64,000 nt of DNA, from positions 434,001-498,000 of the forward strand of contig JAWWNJ010000030.1 of NCBI GenBank assembly GCA_037176885.1, given 5' to 3'. Shown in pieces: positions 55,553-64,000 of this stretch; the first letter of the stretch is position 1; every line of letters starts with the position of its first letter. The notes under the pieces were generated by a model. The model searched no databases. It was given only the letters and a program-made list of their open reading frames with translations, and was not told where the DNA came from. This DNA is from Favolaschia claudopus (lineage: Eukaryota > Basidiomycota > Agaricomycetes > Agaricales > Mycenaceae). A program made the position numbers and the translations under genes.

Positions 55553-56911
55553 ATGGGTGCCCCAACCACATTCATTGTTCCCCGCCTTGTGTCGCACTGC
55601 TCATTTCAGATACACATCAACAGACACCGAAAACAGATTACGACTGAAACAAATAGATGGCTCGTTAAGCAGAAGAATTTGCAGAGCGATGATCTCCGCA
55701 GGCTTCATGGGCTCAACTGCGGACTACTCACTGCAATGTGTTACCCCACCGCAAGCGCACCGCACTTGCGTGTTTGCAACGACTTTTTGACATACCTATT
55801 CTTCCTCGACAACCTCTCGGACGACATGAATGACTTGGCTATAGCAGCCACCGCGGATACTGTCCTGAGCACTCTCCGTAGCCCGGACACGTACCAGGCT
55901 TCCCACATCGGTAAAATGACAAAAGAGTACGCTATTTTTCACAGGCGCCACAGAATTTACAGCTTCCGTCCAGTTTTTATAATCGGATGGTCTTGACCGC
56001 CTCAGCAGGAACGCAGCAGCGAGTAGGGGGGCGTTTCTGACACAACATTCGCCAGCTGAAAGTCTCTAGTTTATTGAAACCTTTGGCCTGTTTTTTCAGA
56101 GCATTCAAAAGCAGGCTCAAGATCGAGCCTCCGGAGCAATTCCCAATCTCGACTCCTATATTTCTCTTCGTCGAGACACGTCCGGTATATTATACATACC
56201 TTATTCATATTCTATTTGCGCTGAACACTCATGACTATGATTTTCAGGTTGCAAACCTTCATTTGCTCTCATCGAGTGAGCACTTAACAGCGCTATGGGT
56301 AGATACATTAACATAATACTTTATCTGACTGCATACGTTAGATACGCAAACAACCTGAATCTTCCAGACATCGTCATGGAACATTCCGTGATTGTCAGTC
56401 TAGGCGAAGCCGCAAATGACCTTGTGACGTGGTCGAATGTATGTTCTGACCGCTCAAAGTTCTGATTATTTCATCAAGCACCACAGGACATTTTCTCGTA
56501 TCGAGTTGAAAACGCTAAGGTGCCTTTGCTGTAATCCACTAATAAAGCAGTCTAAAATTCAAACACAGGGCGATACGCACAATATGATCACGGTGGTCAT
56601 GAATGAGCTAGGTTTGGAGCTGCAGCCGGCGGTGAATTTTGTAGGGCGGAAGTGCAAAGAGTCTATTGACCGTTTTGTGGACCATCGTCGCAAAATACCG
56701 GCGTGGTCCCCGTCCATCGATGAGCAAGTGCAGATCTACGTGGAAGGTCTCGCAAACTGGATCGTTGGGTAACAATGACCAACTGTTCACGGGAATCTGC
56801 GATGCTTATCAATATCGTTGCCACAGGAGCCTCCATTGGTCCTTCGCTACGGAGCGATATTTTGGTAAAAAGGGCGCTGAAGTTAAGGCCAACCATATCG
56901 TCGAGCTATAG
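55553..56911 (+). CDS. Sesquiterpene synthase (basidiomycete terpene cyclase), complete, 8 exons
   Basis: Terpene cyclases of this class ionise farnesyl diphosphate with Mg2+ and fold it into a sesquiterpene. Exons 55,553-55,926, 55,974-56,022, 56,070-56,184, 56,248-56,275, 56,342-56,438, 56,487-56,519, 56,569-56,768 and 56,827-56,911 join through GT-AG introns and keep frame, giving 326 residues, a normal family length. The N-terminus FIVPRLVSHCSFQIHINRHR is typical. The Asp-rich motif is FFLDNLSDDMND (Asp86-Asn-x-x-Asp90). The NSE motif is NDIFSYRVE (Asn221, Ser225, Glu229), split by an intron after Asn221. Also present are QDRASGAIPNLDSYISLRRD, GDTHNMITVVMNELG and the C-terminal Arg309-Tyr310 pair (TERYFGKKG). 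No defect is visible. It stands alone among MITEs, without a visible biosynthetic cluster. The product cannot be predicted from sequence alone. Confidence 0.93.
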
Positions 56912-57128
56912 AGGTAGCCTTGAATGTTGCTGAGGTAAATCAATGTAATAGCGAGTTTGCGATGCAGCCATTGGATGGCTAATGGCTACACAAAAGTCAA
57001 AATCCAGGCGACAAAGGCTAACCCTAGTTTCAGCATCCAAACTTCATGCCAGGCACCTCTTGTGTAATTCGACATCAATCTTTGGGCCATCAAAGTTCCC
57101 TGATCGGGAAATCGTTAGCCATTCAATA

Positions 57129-57313
57129 GGGGCGCTCAATTCTTAGCTCGTCAGCTCGTCTCGTCCGTAAAATATCGATTTCCTGATGAGGGGATCAAAA
57201 TTTGATGGGAAGTGGAGAGAAATGCGGAGTGGGATCAGCAGCTCATCAGCTCATCATGCAATTAAATAGTTTCTGGGACGAGACGAGCCGACGAGCTGAG
57301 AATTGAGCGCCCC
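57129..57313 (+). mobile_element. 185-bp TA-flanked MITE, copy 3
   Basis: Same orientation and, by eye, same sequence as 35,390-35,574, flanked by TA at 57,127-57,128 and 57,314-57,315. It lies ~220 bp downstream of the terpene synthase stop. Confidence 0.9.
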
Positions 57314-57344
57314 TAATGGCTCCAATGGCTCATCGCAAACCCTC

Positions 57345-57465
57345 TAATGTCGCAAATTTATTTTTTCCACCCGATCATACCCGATAGCTGCCCGACTGTG
57401 CCCGATCAGGACACTATCGGGCAACGAGCAACTATCGTCTGGTCGGGACACTATCGGGCGCGGTG
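57345..57465. repeat. CCCGATC-rich repeat, relative of 1.8 kb
   Basis: ATGTCGCAAATTTATT followed by CCCGATCATACCCGATAG, CCCGATCAGG and two ACACTATCGGGC units resembles 1,800-1,930 in reverse complement. Non-coding. Confidence 0.45.
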
Positions 57466-58961
57466 AGGTATATACCAGCAAATGCGTGCAAAATGAGAGC
57501 TTGAGATCAGGAACATCGCCGGAACCATAAGGGAAGTAAAAACCCACTGTCGGACGATAGAAACGTCGTGATTCATCCTGGATCCACAAAGGCGTAGAAC
57601 TTGCGTTGAACTAGCAAATACTCTGCAGCAGCACAGAGAACTTTGTAGTGCGGGAGGACCGGGAGAAGGGATGATACAGCCAAATGAATATATTTCCTTG
57701 AATAAATACGACGGGGTGTGGTGATTCGCTAAACTAGGATTCAGGATATCGACATTCGGTGTTCGTAACTATTGGCGGTGGCCATACTAGGCAGTGAGAT
57801 GCGAAACGCGTCAAGATGGGAAGCAGTGATGCGGGTGTTCTGTGGTGAGGGGTGCGCTAGCGTTTTCAGATACGCTGTACACACAGTTGTTCTCTCTGGC
57901 CCTTCCTTCGCCCTCTTCGGCTTCCCCTTACCCCTCGTCTCGTCTCTTCCTGTGGTGTTTATTTTCCTTCACTCCAAATTTCGTCGCGCGGGGCTGAAGA
58001 CCTTGTGGGAGTACTCGTAGTTGCGAGTGCCATAAGTCAACACGAAGCAAGAACCAACCTGTTTTTCTTGCACAACCTGTTTTTCTTGCACAATCAAGTC
58101 GTAAACGGGGGTCATATTGAGGGGGTATACACCGAACGCGACATGCGCGACACCCTTGATTCGCGACACATCTGTGGTAGATACGACACATCGTCACATC
58201 ATGTCACGGTTGATCAAGGGAAGATTTGCGTGACACTGAGTGACAATCAGCATCGCATCACGGCAATTGATTTTGTTTCGTCTTCGGCAAGCCTCGGCAA
58301 CACTCGGCAGTCCCTCAAATCCATCAAATTCATTGTCACACTGATGTGCCTCGCATTTACATGATGTGTCGTACATTCTGCTTGGTGTGTCGAACATTTC
58401 CTCGGATGTGTCGCATCTAATCGAACTTAAGGGGGTGTCGCTCATGTCGTGTTTGGTCTATCCCGATATTGAGGTCGGCCGATGCAGGGTGGATGAATGG
58501 GCTTTGCCGCGCACGCGACAGTTGGTGTTTCCACATAACTTCAAGTGTGGACGGGCGAGAGCGTAGTAGTGGGGAAGACGGATTGAATGGCATCGCGGTC
58601 GAGCTGCCGCGGAATAGCTTGGGAACTTAAATAATGTGCTTGATTTGTCAACTCTTGTGCCGGGACGTTGGGTCAAAAGGTGAAATGTCGGGTTATCGAG
58701 GAAGGATGAGGCTGAGTAATAAGGTAGCGGACACACAAACACTGTTAACCCACGTGATTTGATGTGACATGACCATATTGGGAATGAAATCGAAAAAGCG
58801 CGCAATAAGTAGTCCACATGTAGTGAAATGGAGATTCGGGCACAACAGTTCTGTGGGGATAGCTCTCCCGTTGCCCTCAGAGTTTAAATTTTGGCAAAAT
58901 CTTGAAAATTGAGTGAGGAGTTCCCCAAATATGGATTAACCGTATATTGACGCGTTGACTA
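57466..58961. other. Unassigned stretch with CGACAC-type inverted motifs
   Basis: No gene is supported. ACCTGTTTTTCTTGCACAA is tandemly repeated at about 58,058-58,094. About 58,135-58,195 has several CGACAC(ATC) motifs and 58,360-58,440 has their reverse complement GTGTCG at similar spacing, so 58,050-58,440 may be a small, decayed inverted-repeat element. Confidence 0.3.
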
Positions 58962-59285
58962 TGGTGCGCATCGCGTAAACACCATCAAATAGGTCCCATC
59001 ACTGATTCCATCATTGATGTCTCAAATCGCCCAAGGACAAAAAACGAAATTTTATATCGCATTTTATGCACTGGAATCTCATGCAGGGCTTATTCAAAAT
59101 GCTAGGGGAATGATATAAGTTGTAGCAAATAGCTTTCCAATGACTTTGGGAGCATGTAACTGGGCGCCCGGACTTATGGACCATGGTTACCCAAAATGGA
59201 TAGATGTCGTAAGCACACGTGAGTGATTGATTGATTGCATCAGTGATATCTCAAATCCATGCCGCGAAAAATATTCCTGGTTACG
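58962..59285. mobile_element. TGGTGCGCATCGC MITE, copy 2, truncated at one end
   Basis: It begins after TA (58,960-58,961) with TGGTGCGCATCGCGTAAACA. It is collinear with the reverse complement of 51,823-52,284 (shared CCAAATAGGTCCCATCA-type block, CATTGATG, TAAGCACAC followed by GTGAGTGATTGATTGATTGC) until about 59,285, where the match stops before the second terminal repeat. Confidence 0.65.
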
Positions 59286-60057
59286 GAGTGAACCAGGTCT
59301 GGATTCAGTAATTGTCCGTCGCCATCAATTTACCCTGATGGGCTTGGTCGTCTTTGAACTTGCTTTGCCTTGTTATGCTTATGTTTGTACTTATGAGTGT
59401 ACCTCGGCACTCTCTCCCCTTGCCTGAGCCTTTCACTTTCTACAACCTCTGCTCGACATCTATGCCTCCCGTCTTCATAGAGACCGTCGATGATGATACT
59501 CGTGCGCGTCTTCCCCCGCCCTCCCTACCGCAGCTTGTATACTCATGTACATTCCAATTCAGCATCTCGTCCGAATTCGCCATTGCCGTTTGACGATTGC
59601 ATCTTAAGGCATATATCTGACACGGCCGACCCAAGCTTCGGATCCCAGTTTGAAGTTAGCCAACATGCCCCATCTTCAAGTAATCATTACCGGCCGGAGG
59701 GCCGACAGGCCGTATCCTCATCTAGCACCTCCTCTGCACGCAGCCATTACCGGACGGAGGGCCGACTTGGCATGTCCTCCGGTATCGGCCATTATCAGCC
59801 CCGGCAGCGAACGGGTGAGCACTTAAGCTGAGCCTTCCAGTCCTCGCGCTGACTTCTCCCCTCGTTTCTCCAACTCATTCCTCTTCCGTCGTCGTCGCTC
59901 CGCATCCCCATCGACATCTCTCCTCCCCGTTTTACCTACACACCTTTCTACCATTTTCTCGAACCGTGCCTTTCTCCTTATTCTCTTCACCCCTCTTCGT
60001 CTATCCTATCCGTTCTACTTACCAACGTGATCATCGTGCTGGCTAATGTGAACAAAT
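59285..60057. other. 5' region of the Helitron gene or its host flank
   Basis: CATTACCGG(C/A)CGGAGGGCCGAC occurs twice (about 59,686 and 59,746). About 59,850-60,010 is C/T-rich, like a fungal promoter or leader. The frame at 59,490-59,831 runs over the direct repeat and has no recognised domain, though it could be an upstream exon of the Helitron gene. The Helitron 5' terminus was not identified. Confidence 0.3.
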
Positions 60058-63000
60058 GTGATCTGTGTGCATCCTGTGATCTGTGATCTTGTGCGCGAAC
60101 CAGTGCCCCAGCCTTACGAAGGCTCGCAGCCGTTTGGACAATCCGTCGCTACCGCCCTGCCTCTGAATATTGTTCACAGCAATACAGTATGTGTGGACCA
60201 TCAAGACGGCTGGGACTGGATGACTACTTATCTGCTCAATATGTCGTATGCGTTCCATTCCGTCGTAGGGGACAATCTTCCGCCCACCCTTCACATTAAC
60301 GACTTCCTCATCCACCGGAAGTATGTTGCATGTCGAACGGATAACGTCGCACCGCTCGTGCGCCTCTACACACACCTGCGGGTTCCCGCTCTTTCCTCTC
60401 TTTGTCGTAAGCACGGAATAGATACTCATCGAATGGTAAAGCGCGAGCTGCAACTGTCTCTGTTGCGGCACACATGCAGTTCTTCGTGCGGAGGACACAA
60501 CGCTGACATCATCTTCCAGATTCTGCCTGCTCAGAGAAAAGCAAAAGACGTGCAGGTGCTGGTCTACGACGCAGATGACGTGCTTGATGTCGATAGTCGC
60601 CTTGCCCAGTCGAAGACTGTTAAGAGTGCCCATAAAAAAAAAGGTAGAGAGGCCATGTCGGATGCCCAACGGACCCTCACAAACCAATCGGAGACAGACG
60701 CGAGAGCGGCCAATCGAGAAATGGATCGACTGAACTCGCTCGAACGAGTGGAACCTCCTTCGTTCCCTCCTCAGCTTGCGGATAAGGACCGACGTAACAT
60801 TATCAGGCAATGGCAGACTAAGATGGAACCTACTGCCTGGATTCCTTTCGCTTGCGCCGTGTGCGGTCAAAAGAAGGTTAAAAAGGAGCTCACCGATGTA
60901 GACTTTGACGACGACACATTAGCTCTGCTTCAGAACCCTTTCCTTCCTGTGGAAACGCTGCCAACCACGTATAATCTTCAAGCATACAACAATGCCATTC
61001 TATATTATCGTGCACTAAAAGATACGACGGCACGAGCTTTATGTCTGTCTGCGCATCCTGTCGACGAGAACTGGCGCATGGCAACCAGCCTTTAGATTCG
61101 CTCGCAAACTTTCAATACTACGCGCGCGACGAGTTACCCGCTGACGTTAAAGCGGCGCTAGCTGCTTGCACGATGTTCGACCGCATGATGATTTGCCAAG
61201 CTCGATCTACAAAAATCACTCACCTCTTTAGTAAGAATCCGAGTTCTGTTTTGTACGGATCGGACGTTACGATCTCGCAACGGTTTAGTCGCGGAAATGT
61301 TGCTATAATTCCCCAGGATGTCGCAACGTTGCGGACGTTGTTGCCACCTGATCGTGCAGAGATCCAAGAAGCCATGTGCGCCCTTTTCGTAGGCACCAAT
61401 ATAAAGCCCACTAGGCAGAACATTGCTAAATTAAGCCCCGTCCTCGTCAACAAGAATCGCGTCGCCAGTTTAATTGATTTCTTACTGCGCGAGAACAACT
61501 ACTATAAATCATCCGTCAACTTCAGCCAGGCCAACCTCGACGACCTGCTAACCGACGAAGATCAGGCAACGGGAGAGGGTATACCCAGAGCGGTGGAGCT
61601 GTGCCACCTACCCAGTAATTCAGCTTTGCCCTCTGCCACTTCAGGGTACGTTGGTACGCCGACCGATGTGGAAGTCGTCGAAGATCCTCCCCCGGAGGAA
61701 CCCGAGGAACTGGTGATGGAAGCTGTCGGCTACACGGCCGGTGACAAAACACCCGAAGACTACTTGAATATGAAAGCCACAGCTCTTGCTTGGTGCTTGG
61801 ACAAGAAAGCATTTCTGAAGATGCAAGCAGGCTCACGCTTTATATCTGAAAGAGACCCTGGCATGCTCACTCTGGCCTTTCCACACTTGGACCCGTGGGG
61901 CATCGGAGGATTCAACGAACCTCTCAGGAATGAATCGCAACGCAAGTTAACATTCGAGAGACAGGTAAAAAATCTTCTCTTGCAACACGACGGCACCTTT
62001 GAGGACGACCCAAATTTCGCTTATGTATGCTGGAACATAATCCAAAAGAAAGAAGTGAATCGCCAGGTATGTTTCCGAACCAAACCTGCAGAACAAAAAG
62101 CTCTTGCGTCTGAGATAACCAGCGTAGCTCCCGCTCTCACCGATCTCATCGCTATGTGGCAAAAAGATCCGTTCAAAAAACCCGGCACCTTAGCCGAGAA
62201 GAAAGCCATGCGAGTCTTGAACAAGTTGAAACTTGTGGCTAAGGACTTGCGCGGAAGCTCCGGGTACAAGCAATGTCGTCGCAACGAAATACGAGCATTA
62301 ATCCGCAAGCTATCCACTCCCGCGCTGTTTCTAACTATTAATCCAGCCGACATCTGCGATCCCTTGTTCGCCGCTTTTGCTAATCTCAGTACTCAGGAAT
62401 GACTTGATATGAGCGTGCACGCTCGGCAGGTGTTTTTGGCAAGGCATCCAGGTGCAGCAGCGCAGTACTTTGACTGCGTGATAACAAATTTTGTTGACAT
62501 CATTTTAAAGTTCGCTCCTGTTCCTACTGATTCAGGCGTGTTCGGACTTTGCAACGGGTATTATGCCATGGTAGAAGCGCAAGGCCGGGGCACCCTTCAC
62601 TGTCACATGCTAGTGTGGATTCTTGGAAACCCGAGCCCACAAGCCTTGCGCGACCGCATAGCGGCGGACCCGACTTTCAAATCTGCTGTCTTCACGTGGC
62701 TAGAGAGTATAATCAAGTGCGAACTACCCGGCATGACTGAGCCTAGGATCGAGACTTGTCCCGACGACGCCAACAAGCCCAAGTGGCCTGCGGGATGGAA
62801 AAATCCGCAATATTCCAGGGAGCCGGTCATCGACAGCCTTGAAAGCGATGAATTCGATGGAGCCTTTAAAAGGACCGTGACAGACCTTGCCATTGAATGT
62901 AATTGGCACGAACACCGGGCCACCTGCTGGAAGCATCTAAAACCTGGACAGCCCAGAAACGATACGTCGTGCAGGATGAGGATTGACGGAACGACGCACG

Positions 63001-64000
63001 AACACACGTCTATTGACGAAGAGACACAATCCATCATGCTTCGCCGGTTGCACCCGCGAATTAACAACTACAATGAGGTCGTACTCTTCTTACTCCGATG
63101 CAATATTGACGTCAAGTACATAGGGTCCGGAGAAGCTGCGAAGGCATTGGTTTTCTACATAACAGACTACATCACCAAATCAACACTGCCCGCGCATGTT
63201 GGACTAGCCGCGGTGGAATACGCGATAAAGAAGAACGAAGAAAAGTTCGCAGCCCTCGACCAGCCATCCCGTCCCACGGCACTAGACACCGCGGTTGGTA
63301 GTGTCGTGGATCAAGACAAAAGCCTGTTTACAAAGACGGTTATGGCGATAATGTCGAGGCAAGAACTGTCCCATCAACAAGTGATGAGCTACCTCGTAGG
63401 AGGAGGTGACACCTACCATAGCCACACGTTTTCGACCGTGCGGTGGGGTGACTTCGATCGACATGTAACCGCCTGGGAGCAACGCGAAAAAGCCCCTACG
63501 GAATCTGTTGAGATAGATCGTGCGGTATCCCCTCCGCCAGTTGACGACCAGGACGAAGACAGCGATGGTAACGAGGACGGAGAAGACGAGGAGGAAGAGA
63601 GAGATGCGGAGCGGCAAGCCGGCACAGAGGATATGCTTGTTCGCGTCGACGAACTCGGGATCTCGATTGCCTCCGACGTCGCAGACTACCGGTTCAGACC
63701 CGTAGAAGAAGAATTCGATGCTCTGTCGATGTGGGAACATAGCGAGTGGGTTATCAAAATCAGCAAGACTTCTGAGGAAAAGCGCTTAAACGGAATTTCG
63801 CCCACAGACGATAGCAGCAGGAAACGAAAACGCGGGAAACCTGCCAATAGCAGAGGGCAGCTATTAAGCACGCATCCCAGCGCAAAAACGCACCTTGCGC
63901 GTCTTAGAAGCACTCCCGTTGTGCCGGTTCTGTTGGGCGCACCCCTCCCCCGACCCGATCGTGGCGACGCCGAGCTGGAAAAGTGGTGTAGGAGTATGCT
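60058..64000 (+). pseudogene. Helitron RepHel transposase: N-terminal and Rep domains, runs off the right edge
   Basis: This is the rolling-circle transposase of a Helitron. From 60,058 the frame (opening with GTG) gives the N-terminal part (RLYTHLRVPALSSLCRKHGI, AWIPFACAVCGQKKVKKELT). Near 61,030-61,050 the reading moves to the frame starting ATG 61,041 (SVCASCRRELAHGNQPLDSL). That frame carries PALFLTINPADICDPLFAAF and ends at an in-frame TGA (62,400-62,402) where the family has Trp (QE-stop-LDMS). The same frame then stays open to 64,000. It includes the HUH nuclease motif VEAQGRGTLHCHMLVW (about 62,568) and FYITDYITK (about 63,150), whose two Tyr are the probable nicking residues. MSYLVGGGDTYHSHTF and PVVPVLLGAPLPRPDR lead toward the Pif1-like helicase, which lies beyond the window. 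One frameshift plus one nonsense codon make this copy inactive unless they are recoded. Confidence 0.9.

Noticed and set aside
58050..58440. Repeated CGACAC motifs, considered as a CRISPR-like array
   Set aside because: Spacing is irregular, the motifs are only 6-9 bases, both orientations occur, and the genome is fungal. No regular repeat-spacer pattern exists anywhere in the window.
60043..60870. 275-codon open frame on the minus strand
   Set aside because: It lies antisense to the N-terminal part of the Helitron gene, which reads as real family sequence on the plus strand. The minus frame has no recognisable domain.

Overview
The window looks like a transposon-dense stretch of an Agaricomycete (mushroom-forming basidiomycete) genome. 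The evidence is genes split by many ~47-57 bp GT-AG introns, a basidiomycete-type sesquiterpene synthase, KDZ-type CxC transposase proteins, a TET/JBP-like dioxygenase, Tad/L1-type LINEs, a Helitron, and many TA-flanked MITEs. All calls come from reading the sequence. Exon joins were checked by hand for frame, and no database search was run.

Layout. 0-5 kb: repeats (a foldback hairpin, a long-TIR element, a CCCGATC-rich repeat) and pyrimidine-rich DNA with no defensible gene. 5.2-8.4 kb: a badly decayed LINE. 8.8-9.4 kb: a TA-flanked MITE. 12.5-14.8 kb: an apparently working Mei2-family RNA-binding protein gene. 15.2-15.6 kb: an RT fragment. 17.7-19.7 kb: a Tc1/IS630-like (DDE_3) transposon with a broken transposase. 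20.3-22.6 kb: an LTR-like repeat holding a 9-bp-TSD MITE, then a MITE with the same TIR as the DDE_3 transposon, then a palindrome-rich MITE. 23.3-29.8 kb: a full-length LINE with poly(A) tail and 13-bp target duplication, carrying two frameshifts. 30-35.3 kb: repeats, a SAM-domain fragment, and a LINE ORF1 split by a TIR element.

35.6-45.2 kb is the most interesting block. It holds three genes: a 715-residue CxC5/CxC6 KDZ-transposase-like protein (-), an intact multi-exon TET/JBP-family 2OG-Fe(II) dioxygenase (+), and a SAP-domain nuclear protein (-). Clusters of a short GC-rich motif (like CCAGCGAAAACCGGTGGC) lie at both edges and nowhere between that I saw. I read this as a candidate ~9.6 kb KDZ transposon carrying its own DNA-modification gene, in line with the published link between KDZ elements and TET/JBP genes in mushrooms.

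47.4-49.8 kb: a 2.4 kb long-TIR element with two MITEs nested in it. 50.6-51.4 kb: two exons of an unknown minus-strand gene whose intron holds a 5'-truncated LINE. 51.8-54.7 kb: more MITEs, one nested in another. 55.6-56.9 kb: a complete 8-exon sesquiterpene synthase of 326 residues. 57.1 kb: the third identical copy of a 185-bp MITE. 60.1-64.0 kb: a Helitron RepHel gene running off the right edge, with one frameshift and one in-frame stop.

The few genes that look functional (Mei2-like, KDZ-like, TET/JBP-like, terpene synthase, probably the SAP gene) sit as islands in layered insertions. Most of the DNA transposons here target TA, and the three identical 185-bp MITEs point to recent activity.
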